In this document: positions 35,390-43,807 of the stretch, piece by piece | How positions within the stretch are numbered: position 1 is the first letter of the stretch | Layout: every line of letters begins with the position of its first letter | Origin: Desertimonas sp963772825 | Lineage (GTDB): Bacteria > Actinomycetota > Acidimicrobiia > Acidimicrobiales > Ilumatobacteraceae | Length of the DNA: 64,000 nucleotides | NCBI GenBank assembly: GCA_963772825.1 | Contig: CAVYYX010000006.1 | Span: 352,712 to 416,711, forward strand | Direction: 5' to 3' | The notes under the pieces: generated by a model | What the model saw: only the letters and a program-made list of their open reading frames with translations | Databases searched by the model: none | What the model was told of the DNA's origin: nothing | Translations under genes and position numbers: made by a program

Positions 35390-36640
35390 TCACAGCGGAA
35401 GGTCGCCGGTCGCCCGGCGCGTGCTTCCGGTGTCGGTGTAGGCGGCGATCGTGCGCTGGGCGATGCGCATCTGGTGGATCTCGTCGGCGCCGTCGGCGAG
35501 GCGGGCCCAGCGGGCGTGTTGGTACATGTGCGCCAACGGTGTGTCCGTCGAATAGCCGAGGGCGCCGTGGACCTGGATCGAGCGGTCGATGACCCGGTTG
35601 AGCATGTTGGCGACGAAGTGCTTGGCCATCGACACCTCCGACTTGAAGTCGACCGAGTCGTCGGACTGCGAACGGTCGAGCTTGTAGGCGGCGTGGAGGA
35701 CCATCAACTTGGCCTGGTACAGCTCCATCGTCGAGTCGGCGATGAGCCACTGGATGCCCTGCTTGTCGGCGAGCAGCGAGCCGTGGGAGAAACGGTTCAG
35801 GGCGCGATCGACCATCATGTCGAGGGCCACCTCGGCATGGGCGATCCACCGCATGCAGTGGGCGAGCCGCGCCGGGCCGAGGCGATACTGGCCGAGGCGA
35901 TGCCCCTCTCCCCGACCGCCGAGGCGTTGCGAATCGTGCACCCGCAACCCGTCGATGCGGATCTCGGAGTGTCCCGTGCTGCCGTGCATCGTCTCGATCT
36001 GGCGAACCTCGGTCCAGCCCTCGGCGGGCAGGTCGACGATGAACGCCGTGTTGGCCGCCTGGACGATCTCGGGGTTCTCCTCGGTGCGGGCGATGAGGAT
36101 GGCGAAGTTCGCTCGATGGGCGTTGGAGACGAACCACTTGTGACCGTTGATCACCCACTCGTCGCCATCTGCCTCGGCGTGGGTGCGGATCAGCGTGGGG
36201 TCGGAGCCGGCGACCTCGGGCTCGGTCATTGCGAAACAGGACCAGGCGGTGCCGTCGCAGAGCGGCCGGAGGTAGCGCTCCTTCTGCTCGTCTGTGGCGA
36301 ACTGCAACAGCGTGTGCATGTTGCCCTCATCGGGCGCCTGGCAGTTGAGCACCCACGGCCCGTGGTAGGTGCGGGCCGCCTCGGCCTGGACCATCGCCAG
36401 GGCCACGTGGCCGAGGCCCATGCCGCCCCACTCCGCCGGCATGTGCGGCAGCCACAGGCCGGCGTCGCGGGCCGCCGTCCGGAGGGCAAGGAGCTCGCGG
36501 TAGTAGGCGCCACGATCGGTGCCGCGCAAATCCTCGGCGTCGATGCGCTGCTCGGCGGGTTCCACCACGTCGTCGATGAACGCTCGGACGCGCCCACGCA
36601 ACTCGTCGAGCTCGGCGGGCAGGCTGAAGTCGATCGCCAT
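35390..36640 (-). CDS. acyl-CoA dehydrogenase
   Basis: A 416-residue flavoenzyme of the acyl-CoA dehydrogenase fold. FAD/substrate segments are present: WSCFAMTEPEVAGSDPT, INGHKWFVSNAHRANF, and C-terminal QVHGALGYSTDTPLAHMYQHARWARLADGADEIHQ. It resembles the ACAD10/11-like branch. Some members use hydroxy- or aromatic acyl-CoA, and the substrate here is unknown. The ATG at 36640 begins the helical domain (MAIDFSLPAELDELRGRVR). It diverges from gpsA by 24 bp, which leaves almost no room for two separate promoters. Confidence 0.92.
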   Translation of the reverse strand: MAIDFSLPAELDELRGRVRAFIDDVVEPAEQRIDAEDLRGTDRGAYYRELLALRTAARDAGLWLPHMPAEWGGMGLGHVALAMVQAEAARTYHGPWVLNCQAPDEGNMHTLLQFATDEQKERYLRPLCDGTAWSCFAMTEPEVAGSDPTLIRTHAEADGDEWVINGHKWFVSNAHRANFAILIARTEENPEIVQAANTAFIVDLPAEGWTEVRQIETMHGSTGHSEIRIDGLRVHDSQRLGGRGEGHRLGQYRLGPARLAHCMRWIAHAEVALDMMVDRALNRFSHGSLLADKQGIQWLIADSTMELYQAKLMVLHAAYKLDRSQSDDSVDFKSEVSMAKHFVANMLNRVIDRSIQVHGALGYSTDTPLAHMYQHARWARLADGADEIHQMRIAQRTIAAYTDTGSTRRATGDLPL

Positions 36641-36664
36641 TCGTCGGGACAGTAACGTCCTCCC

Positions 36665-37657
36665 ATGCAGGTCGCCGTGCTGGGGGGCGGGTCCTGGGGG
36701 ACCACGATGGCGTCGCTCATCGCCGCGCGGCATCCAACGTTGCTGTGGGCGCGCGACCCCGATGTCGCCGAGGAGGTCACCACCGAGCGGACCAACGCGG
36801 CGTACCTCCCCGGCTTCCGCCTCAGCTCCAAGCTGACCGCGACCGCCGACCTCGAGGAAGCAGCTCGTCACGCCGAGCTGCTGATCGTCGGCGTGCCGAC
36901 CTCGGCGGTGCGCTCGACGTTGGAGATGGCGGCGAAGTGGGTCCACCCGTGGATCCCGATCGTCAGCCTGTCCAAGGGGCTGGAGCAGAAGTCGCTGTTG
37001 CGCATGACCCAGGTCATCGCCGACGTTGCGCCGGGTCGTCCGGTCGCGGCCCTCACCGGCCCGAACATCGCCCGCGAGATCATGGCCGGGCAAGCGGCGG
37101 CGGCGGTGATCGCCACCGAGGATCTCGCCGTCGGGGCGGCGATCCAGGCGGTGATCACCCGCGGGCTGTTTCGCGTCTACCTCAACCACGACGTCGTCGG
37201 CTGCGAGCTCGCCGGGGCGCTGAAGAACGTCGTCGCCATCGCCGCCGGGATCGCTCAGGGGCTCGGCGTCGGCGACAACACTCGTGCTGCCGTGATGACT
37301 CGGGGTCTCGCCGAGATCACCCGCCTCGGCGTGGCGATGGGCGGCGAGGCGATCACCTTCGCGGGTCTGGCGGGGATGGGCGATCTGATCACGACGTGCG
37401 TCAGCCCGCACAGCCGCAACCGTCACGTCGGCGAGCAGCTCGGTCGCGGCCGCAAGCTGGCCGACATTCTCGGCGAGATGAACATGATCGCCGAGGGCGT
37501 CAAGACGGCAACGACGGTGCGCGATCTGGCGAAGCGCAACGGCGTTCCGATGCCCGTGTGCGAGGAGATCCACAAGGTGGTCAACGGCCGCACGAGCGCG
37601 GCGCGCGCCTATGCCGGCCTCCGCTTGCGCCCCGGCCACGAGAACGACCCCGGCTGA
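36665..37657 (+). CDS. gpsA: glycerol-3-phosphate dehydrogenase [NAD(P)+]
   Basis: A 330-residue enzyme reducing dihydroxyacetone phosphate to sn-glycerol 3-phosphate for phospholipid synthesis. The Rossmann motif is VLGGGSWGTTMA (residues 5-16), followed by SLSKGLE, LTGPNIAREI, the catalytic Lys in GALKNVVAIAAGI, and MGDLITTCVSPHSRNR. Length and motif order are standard. It is a single gene. Confidence 0.96.
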   Translation: MQVAVLGGGSWGTTMASLIAARHPTLLWARDPDVAEEVTTERTNAAYLPGFRLSSKLTATADLEEAARHAELLIVGVPTSAVRSTLEMAAKWVHPWIPIVSLSKGLEQKSLLRMTQVIADVAPGRPVAALTGPNIAREIMAGQAAAAVIATEDLAVGAAIQAVITRGLFRVYLNHDVVGCELAGALKNVVAIAAGIAQGLGVGDNTRAAVMTRGLAEITRLGVAMGGEAITFAGLAGMGDLITTCVSPHSRNRHVGEQLGRGRKLADILGEMNMIAEGVKTATTVRDLAKRNGVPMPVCEEIHKVVNGRTSAARAYAGLRLRPGHENDPG

Positions 37658-37671
37658 CCGCGCCCCGACAT

Positions 37672-37742
37672 CTGGGGAAGATCCGTGTCACTCTGCCTTC
37701 TGGGTAGACCTGATGTCAGGGTCTGACACAGTTCTTCCCCAG
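37672..37742. repeat. 71-nt palindromic intergenic element
   Basis: CTGGGGAAGA-N3-GTGTCA (37672-37690) pairs with TGACAC-N2-TTCTTCCCCAG (37724-37742). An inner hairpin GACCTGA/TCAGGGTC sits in the loop. It lies between the convergent gpsA and YceH genes, so a two-way terminator is one reading. Confidence 0.6.
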
Positions 37743-37769
37743 AAGGTCGGCCGTCGTCTGACCAGAGAC

Positions 37770-38471
37770 TCAGCCGAGTCCGGCAGCCGCGGCGAGCTGC
37801 TCGAGGCGATCGAGCCGCGCCGCCATCGAGGCGAGTGTCGCCTCCAGCTCCTCGACCCGTTTGCGCAGTGTGTCGTCGCGCCACTCCGGTTCGACGAAAC
37901 CGAGCGGGCCGGTGATGTCGTCGTCCGACGTGTCCTCTCGTGGGACGACGTTGTCAGCTGCGACGTCGTCGGTCGACACCGAGCCGATGGCCGCCGCCCA
38001 CCGGTCATCGCGCTCGCCTGATCGCCGCCCGAGTCGCACCGCCAACGGCTCCGGGCTCCGCGCGGCGAGGGAGTCGAGCATCTCCTCGACGGTCTCAGCT
38101 TCGTCGGACGGGAGCAGCCGCTCGATCCGCGAGCGAATCTCGGCGACGGTCTGTCCGCCGCGCAGGGCGAGGGCCGACAACACGAGCAGCTCACCGGCCG
38201 GCAGATGCCACCGCTCGTCGGCCGTGTGCCGATAACGGGTCGTCCGCCCACCGTGCGACGGGTGCACGAAACGAACGAGGCCGACGGACTTGAGTGCGAG
38301 CAACGCCGCCTCCACCGTGCGGTCGTCATAGGAGACGACCGGTCGGCGGTTCGTCGCTTGATTGCAGGCGAGCCGAAGGGCGTTCAGCGTCAAGGGATAG
38401 CTCTCGGGGACGGCCGCCTCCTTCTCGATCAAAGCGGCGAGGACGCGGACCTCCGGATCGCTGAGCGCCAT
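37770..38471 (-). CDS. YceH family protein (DUF480)
   Basis: A 233-residue protein of the DUF480 family, built of two winged-helix domains. The N-terminus VRVLAALIEKEAAVPESYPLTLNAL and NQATNRRPV are the family signature; RYRHTADERWHLPAGELLVLSALALRGGQT begins the second domain. The C-terminus adds an acidic linker and a coiled coil (RKRVEELEATLASMAARLDRLEQL). The molecular function of the family is unknown. Confidence 0.9.
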   Translation of the reverse strand: MALSDPEVRVLAALIEKEAAVPESYPLTLNALRLACNQATNRRPVVSYDDRTVEAALLALKSVGLVRFVHPSHGGRTTRYRHTADERWHLPAGELLVLSALALRGGQTVAEIRSRIERLLPSDEAETVEEMLDSLAARSPEPLAVRLGRRSGERDDRWAAAIGSVSTDDVAADNVVPREDTSDDDITGPLGFVEPEWRDDTLRKRVEELEATLASMAARLDRLEQLAAAAGLG

Positions 38472-38483
38472 CGCCCCAGTCTG

Positions 38484-39191
38484 TCAGCCGAACGACTCGA
38501 CCATCGCCGCGAGCTCGGCGACCGGGTCGAGGTCCCCTGCCCCGCCACCGGTTCCGCCAACGACGACAACGACGAGCGAGCGATCGACGCGTGCGACAGC
38601 GAAGGTCGCGGCACTGGAGAACTCCTCACCTTCGTAACTCATCGTGACGGCGAGATCGAGACGGGCGCTGGCATCGCCGACGCCGAGGTCGTCGTCGTTG
38701 CTGACCGTCACCTCCTCGGGGGCGGATGCCAGCACCCGCTGCTCCGTCATGCAGGCGATCGTGCTCTCGGCACCGAGTTGCTCGACGAACGTGTCGAGGA
38801 TGCCGACCTCCGACTCCGCGGCCGTGAGCACGACGGCCCCGGAGTAGCCGAACGTGCCGACCTGGGCGTCCGTCCCCTCGGGATCGCTGCTCTCGAGTTC
38901 GAAGTTGTCGGAGAAGGCCCTCGCCGTCTCGCCGGGGAAGCGCACATCGGTGTAGTCGAGGTATCGCTCGAACCCGCTGAGGCACGATCCGAACTCGGTG
39001 GGCTCGTCGTCGCCGCCCTCGGGAGCTGCCTGGGTGAACGGACCGGTCGACGACCAGCCGGCCGCGGTGAGCCGCTCGTTGAACACCGTGACCGCGGCGT
39101 CAGCAACCACTTGATCATCTGCATCAACCGTCGCCGGCGCGCCGCCAAAGGCGACGAGAGCGAGCGGCGCGGCCACCAGCAATCGGGTCAT
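38484..39191 (-). CDS. exported protein of unknown function
   Basis: A 235-residue predicted secreted protein. The signal peptide is MTRLLVAAPLALVAFGGAPATVDA. Two Cys (CLSGFERY, IACMTEQRV) may pair. The C-terminal half is beta-rich (ARLDLAVTMSYEGEEFSSAATFAVARV) with a Val/Gly-rich run. I do not recognise the family. It lies between yceH-like and galK genes and diverges from the latter. Confidence 0.7.
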   Translation of the reverse strand: MTRLLVAAPLALVAFGGAPATVDADDQVVADAAVTVFNERLTAAGWSSTGPFTQAAPEGGDDEPTEFGSCLSGFERYLDYTDVRFPGETARAFSDNFELESSDPEGTDAQVGTFGYSGAVVLTAAESEVGILDTFVEQLGAESTIACMTEQRVLASAPEEVTVSNDDDLGVGDASARLDLAVTMSYEGEEFSSAATFAVARVDRSLVVVVVGGTGGGAGDLDPVAELAAMVESFG

Positions 39192-39244
39192 ATCGGCGGA
39201 CGGTATCTGGGCAATTCAGCGTCGACGACGGAATACTCCTGGGC

Positions 39245-40285
39245 GTGCAACCCGCAGCGATGACCGTCACGGCGCGGGCTCCGGGGCGCGTCAACCTGAT
39301 CGGCGATCACACCGACTACACCGGGGGTCTCTGCTTCCCGATGGCCATCGACCGCGCCGTCGAGGTGATCGGCCGGCGCGAGCCGACGCTTGACGAGATC
39401 CGATTGACGAGTGACGGCCAGCCCGATGCCGTCGTCGCCCTCGATGTCGGGGACCCATCGGTCGTCGAGCCTCCGTGGGCCCGTTACGTCGCCGGCGTCG
39501 TCGGCGAGTTGCGTCCCGCCGCCGGGTTCACCGGGTTTGTGCGCAGTGACCTGCCTGCCGGCTCGGGACTGTCATCGAGTGCCGCCCTCGAGGTGGCCTG
39601 TGCCCTGGCGCTCGGTGCCGACAGCAGCGACCCGGTCGGCCTGGCCCGCCTCTGCCAGGCTGCCGAGCACGCCGCACGCGGTGTCCCTACCGGGCTGCTC
39701 GACCAACTGGCCTCGATCTGCGGCGTCGAAGGTAGCGGGCTGCGTCTCGACTGCCGCTCGCTGGAGGTCACTCCCGTACCGCTGCCCCCGCCCGACGTCG
39801 CCAGCTGGCTCGTCGTATGGTCCGGGTCGCGTTCGCTCGGCGAATCCGGCTACTCCGACCGGGTGGCCGAGCTGGCCGCCGCCGAAGCAGTAGTCGGGCC
39901 ACTCCGCGATGCAGCAGCGGGTGATCTCGATGCGATCGATGACCCTGTCGTCCGTGCTCGCGCCCGCCATGTGCTGTCCGAGAACGACCGTGTCGACGCC
40001 TTCGCGGCGGCGATCGGGCGCGCCGACCTCGGCACGGCCGGAGCGTTGATGTCCGAGAGCCACGCCAGCCTGAGCGGTCCATTCGACTGTTCCACGCCAC
40101 CGATCGACGAGCTGTGCCGTTCGCTGTGGGCGACGTCCGGCGTGTACGGGGCGCGGATGACCGGTGGCGGTTGGGGTGGCTGTGTCGTCGCCCTCACCGA
40201 ACCCGGCGCCGTCGACGCCTCGAAGTTCGACTCGGCGTGGTGGGTCGAGCCGAGCTCCGGCGCCGACGTTTGCATCGGCGCGTAA
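39245..40285 (+). CDS. galK: galactokinase
   Basis: A 346-residue GHMP kinase phosphorylating galactose at C1. The galactokinase signature is GRVNLIGDHTDYTGG near the N-terminus, the ATP loop is LPAGSGLSSSAALE, the catalytic Asp region is GVPTGLLDQLASICG, and the C-terminal motif is MTGGGWGGCVVAL. It is slightly shorter than enterobacterial GalK. No galT or galE is adjacent, so the rest of the Leloir pathway must be elsewhere. Start is the GTG at 39245 or the ATG five codons on. Confidence 0.93.
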   Translation: MQPAAMTVTARAPGRVNLIGDHTDYTGGLCFPMAIDRAVEVIGRREPTLDEIRLTSDGQPDAVVALDVGDPSVVEPPWARYVAGVVGELRPAAGFTGFVRSDLPAGSGLSSSAALEVACALALGADSSDPVGLARLCQAAEHAARGVPTGLLDQLASICGVEGSGLRLDCRSLEVTPVPLPPPDVASWLVVWSGSRSLGESGYSDRVAELAAAEAVVGPLRDAAAGDLDAIDDPVVRARARHVLSENDRVDAFAAAIGRADLGTAGALMSESHASLSGPFDCSTPPIDELCRSLWATSGVYGARMTGGGWGGCVVALTEPGAVDASKFDSAWWVEPSSGADVCIGA

Positions 40286-40287
40286 GG

Positions 40288-40500
40288 TCAGCTCACCTCG
40301 ATCGGTCGGGCGGTGGTGGCGCCTGCTGGTGGCCGCTCGGGGGCACTCGGCCGCGAAATCGAGCGCCGCACCGCGGCCGCGAGTGCGAGCAGCCGGAAAC
40401 GCTTGCGCGGGACCCGGCGAGCCCTGGCCGCCTCTTCCAGCAGCTCGCTCTGTCGATGGGTCACTAGGTCGTTGGCGATGTGCGGGGGGAAGCTCATCAT
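40288..40500 (-). CDS. small basic protein of unknown function
   Basis: A 70-residue open frame with a plausible sequence: MMSFPPHIANDLVTHRQSEL then an Ala/Arg-rich helix (LEEAARARRVPRKRFRLLALAAAVRRSI). Short Glu/Arg-helical proteins of this look are frequent in actinobacteria. It ends three bases after galK on the opposite strand. Function unknown; coding status is moderately supported only. Confidence 0.45.
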   Translation of the reverse strand: MMSFPPHIANDLVTHRQSELLEEAARARRVPRKRFRLLALAAAVRRSISRPSAPERPPAGATTARPIEVS

Positions 40501-40542
40501 CGTCGTCTCCGATCATCGAATCGTCAGTAAGGGGATTCGCGA

Positions 40543-40973
40543 ATGACCGTTGGGATACGTGACACCTGTCGCTCCATCGCCGGCGATCGTCTCCCGATCC
40601 GCGGCGGTACCGGCGTCGAGGGTGTCGCCAACATCGTCGGCTGCTGCGCCGATACGACGACCATGGGTCCGATTCCGGACACCGGCGATTGGGTCAACGA
40701 CACGTCGTGGCTGCACGACCTGCCGGGCTATCCGGTGAGCGATGGCTCGAGCTTCGTGATCGCCCTCGAGTTCACCACCGATGGGCCCGTCGCCGAAGGG
40801 TTCCTGACCTACGGCAACCCGGACGATCCCACGGCACCGGCTTTCGGCTTGGGCTCGAGGCGTGGAGCGCTGGAGAGTGGCGACCGTTCCTGTTCCAGAC
40901 GGACGACGTCGCGTCCGCTTCCACTTCAGAGACTACGGAGATCACCGAGTTGTCGGCTCCCCGCCAGCGCTGA
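40543..40973 (+). pseudogene. penicillin-acylase-type C-terminal remnant
   Basis: Only the last part of an Ntn-hydrolase of the penicillin acylase family is recognisable. GDRLPIRGGTGVEGVANIV, DGSSFVIALEFTTDG and FLTYGNPDDPTAPAF correspond to the end of the beta subunit. A single-base shift near 40850 moves the final GLEAWSAGEWRPFLFQTDD to another frame. The catalytic Ser, spacer and alpha subunit (about 600 residues) are missing. The 3' end overlaps the nuclease gene on the other strand by about 30 bp. This is a gene relic, not an enzyme. Confidence 0.65.
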
Positions 40974-41790
40974 GCTCTTCGACGAGCAGGGCGCCGCCCA
41001 CGTCGAGTCGGTGATGCTCGAGCGCCGCGCCGAGGAACCGGTAGGCCCACTCCTGGGCGAGCTGGCGGGTCTCGCAGAAGACGATCGGCACCGCCGGGTA
41101 GCGGACCTGCAATTCGGCGAGGCCATCGGCGACGATGCGCGGCCGGACACGAGTCAGTTTGAAGACCGCCGAGTAGCGGTCCTCGACGACGACCGCGGCG
41201 AGCGGCAGCGCTGCGAGAGCGGCCATGGCGAAGCGCAACTTGCCGCTCGTCAGCGTCGACACGAGGTCGGCCAGGCTTTTCCGCTCCACTACGGCGACGA
41301 TCTCGCCCTCGTCGTCCATCACGGCGTAGTCGCCGGCCGGCAGCGCCCGCTGGGCCGTCGTCGCCTGTTGGTGGCTGAAGTTCCAGGCGTACCGCTCGTG
41401 GGCGTCGACGATGATCTCCAGCACGCCGCCGGGCGCACGTGCCGTCGGCAAGGACACATTGGGCCGCGCCTGTCTTGCGGTGCGCGCGCTCTGCCAGAAG
41501 ATCACCTCGCGGCCGCGTGCCTTGGTGAACACGAACTGCGATCGGTTCTCCCGGCCACGCGCCAGCACGAGGTCGATCGCCGCGCCGCGACGGGCGCATG
41601 ACTTCACGGCGATGCGCTCGATCTCCTCGGGCGCGTCCGGCCACCCTTCGGCGCGATGGCAGTACAGCTTGGTGGTTCGTGGCCAAACGTCGCGCACCTT
41701 GAGGACGACCCCATCGGAGCCCAGCGGGATGCGGATCAAGAACGGCAGCGACGACTCCGAGTCGGGGTTGCGGGCGACCACGAACTCCAC
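40942..41790 (-). CDS. ERCC4-domain nuclease
   Basis: About 282 residues. The C-terminal half is an XPF/ERCC4-type nuclease domain: IIVDAHERYAWNF supplies the first Asp, LPAGDYAV the GDY element, and VERKSLADLVSTL the ERKxxxD core. A region predicting VVVEDRYSAVFK and VFCETRQLAQEW follows. The N-terminal half (about 120 residues) is not recognised. The domain in other proteins cuts branched or flap DNA. The GTG at 41790 is a tentative start, since the open frame extends farther upstream through the divergent neighbour. It diverges from a 2H phosphoesterase gene. Confidence 0.82.
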   Translation of the reverse strand: MEFVVARNPDSESSLPFLIRIPLGSDGVVLKVRDVWPRTTKLYCHRAEGWPDAPEEIERIAVKSCARRGAAIDLVLARGRENRSQFVFTKARGREVIFWQSARTARQARPNVSLPTARAPGGVLEIIVDAHERYAWNFSHQQATTAQRALPAGDYAVMDDEGEIVAVVERKSLADLVSTLTSGKLRFAMAALAALPLAAVVVEDRYSAVFKLTRVRPRIVADGLAELQVRYPAVPIVFCETRQLAQEWAYRFLGAALEHHRLDVGGALLVEELSAGGEPTTR

Positions 41791-41823
41791 GCCCGACGAT
41801 GATAGGAGGACGATGATAGGAGC

Positions 41824-42357
41824 GTGCCGCCGCGCAGCGCCCTCGTACTGCTCGCACCGAAGGTCCACGCGGCGTTGTACGACCTGCGTGCCAGACATCT
41901 CCGCAACCTCGGACGCAAGATGCCCTCGCACGTCACGGTGCTGTTCCCGTTCCGCAATCCCGTCGACGACGAGGCGGAGGCGGCGATCGAACGGATCTGC
42001 GCCGCCGCCAGACCCTTCGACGCCACGTTCGGCGAGGTCCGCCGCTTCGGCAGCAGCGTCGTGTGGCTGCAGCCCGAACCAACGGCAGCGTTCGCCGAGC
42101 TGACCGCTGCAGTCGTCGCCACGTTTCCCGACTGCGCGCCATACGCCGGCAAACACGGGGCGAACACGCCGCACCTCAGCGTCGGCAGCCGGCTCACCCG
42201 CGAGGTCGCCGACGCGCTGGCCGGCGAGGTCGTCCCGTTGCTTCCGCTGGGCGACCGCATCGACGCCCTTTCGTTGATGTTGGAGACCGGTGACGGCTGG
42301 CGGCACGAGCGGTCGTGGCCGTTGGGCGGCTCCCCAGCTCACGGTGCGTTCACCTGA
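41824..42357 (+). CDS. 2H phosphoesterase (2'-5' RNA ligase-like)
   Basis: A 177-residue protein of the LigT/2H superfamily. The two catalytic motifs are SHVTVLFPF (about residue 35) and PHLSVG (about 117). Relatives hydrolyse cyclic phosphates or join RNA ends. The GTG start at 41824 follows closely spaced AGGAGG and AGGAG. It is divergent from the ERCC4 nuclease (33 bp apart) and its stop overlaps the HNH gene stop by 19 bp. Confidence 0.85.
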   Translation: MPPRSALVLLAPKVHAALYDLRARHLRNLGRKMPSHVTVLFPFRNPVDDEAEAAIERICAAARPFDATFGEVRRFGSSVVWLQPEPTAAFAELTAAVVATFPDCAPYAGKHGANTPHLSVGSRLTREVADALAGEVVPLLPLGDRIDALSLMLETGDGWRHERSWPLGGSPAHGAFT

Positions 42358-43751
42358 ACCTCGTGGAGGGCGAGCAGGAGCGCCTCGGCCACTTCGCCAG
42401 CGGTCGTGGGCGGAGGTCGCTTCCGTCCGCACGACGCTGGTGCCGGCGGCGGGTCTGGTCGCTGTCGTCGATCGCGGCCGGCCTCGATGGTCGTCCGGGT
42501 GGTGCGGTCAGTGGTGACGCCGTCGTAGCTGGTCGTGCCGTCGGGCTGTTGGACGGTGATCCGTCGTCCTGGGTGCAGGTGGAGGGTCCAGCCGCCTTCG
42601 TGGACGAGGTGATGGTGCCGTTCGCAGATCGGCACCAGGTTGTCGAGATCGGTGCGACCGTTGCGTTCCCAGTAGGTGACGTGATGGATCCGGCAATGCT
42701 CGAACCCGACGGTGCAGCCCGGCATGCAACACGTCCGGTACATCGCCCGCAACGCCAGCCGTTGGGCCCGTGTCGCTAACCGTCGGCGCCGGCCGACAGC
42801 GAGCACGTCGCCGTCGCCGGTCAGCCAGATCGGCACGACGATGCCGTCACAACCCAGCCGACGGATCACCTCGACCGGCAGCCCCTGACCGTCGGCGGTC
42901 TCGGCGACGGTCGCCTCGCCACCGTGGAGGAGGGCGGTGTAGTCGATGAGTACCGACACCTCCGCCCCTTGCCCGCCACCGCCGTCGGCGGGGTGTTGGC
43001 GGGTGAGGTGGTCGACGATCGCGTCGGCTTGCAACTGATCCCAGGTCCGCTCGTCGTTGTCCTGATTGACGGCGCGGGCGGTGGCGACGGCGGCGTTGAG
43101 CGCCGTCCACACCTTGGCGTCATCGAGCGGATCGAGTGTCAGCAACGTCTTGCACATCCCAGTGTGCTGGTCGACCCACCGACGCACGTTGCGCTGCCGC
43201 CGCAACCGTTCATGACGCGACAGCCCGCCGTCACCGGCGAGGTCGCGGGCAAGAGCACGAACCTCCCGGCCGAACTGCTCCGGCGACAACGACACCGCGG
43301 CCTCAACCAAACCTTCGACACACTCGGCAAGCTTCGCCTGACCGTCAGCATCGAGATCGCGGGCAGCGTTGACCACGACATCGACATGCCCGGCACCGAT
43401 CGCCCCATCAGCCAACGCCGCACCAAGCTGCGGCATCCGTTGACACACCGTGCCACGCGCCGCCGCCGCCTCGGCGTCACGCCTCGCCCTCCGGCCACCA
43501 CCGGCAAGCACCACCGCCGCCGCCTCCCCCGAACCCTCGCCGACCAGCGCAGCGACGCGCACAGCGATCCGCGCATCGATCGAATCGAGCCAGCCCCGCA
43601 ACCGCAACGACCGGCGCACCAACCCATCCAACCCGGCACGACCCTGCTCACCTGGTTCGGCGACCAACAACTTGACGAAAGCGTCCAACACCGTGCCGTC
43701 ATCGGGCAAATCATCCTCCACGTACCGCCCGAAACCCCTCACCGAACTCAT
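42339..43751 (-). CDS. DUF222 and HNH endonuclease domain protein
   Basis: About 470 residues. The N-terminal DUF222 (13E12 repeat family) region shows RRSLRLRGWLDSIDARIAVRVAAL, GAIGAGHVDVV and LSRHERLRRQRNVRRW. The C-terminal HNH nuclease has CCMPGC, IHHVTYWERNGRTDLDNLVPICERHHHLVHEGGW. Such proteins are abundant in actinobacteria and have no established role; the repeats in Mycobacterium are linked to mobile DNA. The ATG at 43751 (MSSVRGFGRYVEDD) is preferred; an upstream GTG nine codons before is possible. Confidence 0.9.
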   Translation of the reverse strand: MSSVRGFGRYVEDDLPDDGTVLDAFVKLLVAEPGEQGRAGLDGLVRRSLRLRGWLDSIDARIAVRVAALVGEGSGEAAAVVLAGGGRRARRDAEAAAARGTVCQRMPQLGAALADGAIGAGHVDVVVNAARDLDADGQAKLAECVEGLVEAAVSLSPEQFGREVRALARDLAGDGGLSRHERLRRQRNVRRWVDQHTGMCKTLLTLDPLDDAKVWTALNAAVATARAVNQDNDERTWDQLQADAIVDHLTRQHPADGGGGQGAEVSVLIDYTALLHGGEATVAETADGQGLPVEVIRRLGCDGIVVPIWLTGDGDVLAVGRRRRLATRAQRLALRAMYRTCCMPGCTVGFEHCRIHHVTYWERNGRTDLDNLVPICERHHHLVHEGGWTLHLHPGRRITVQQPDGTTSYDGVTTDRTTRTTIEAGRDRRQRPDPPPAPASCGRKRPPPTTAGEVAEALLLALHEVQVNAP

Positions 43752-43807
43752 GTACCCATCGTAAACAAGGGGTGTCACAACGCACCGATGCCAAACTGAG
43801 CGTCGTC

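Noticed and set aside
34769..36655. 628-codon plus-strand frame opposite the NUDIX and acyl-CoA dehydrogenase genes
   Set aside because: No recognisable domain; it spans two genuine minus-strand genes and their gap.
39245..40285. GDHTDY instead of GEHTDY in galactokinase as an active-site defect
   Set aside because: Asp is accepted at this position in the galactokinase signature, so it is not evidence of inactivity.
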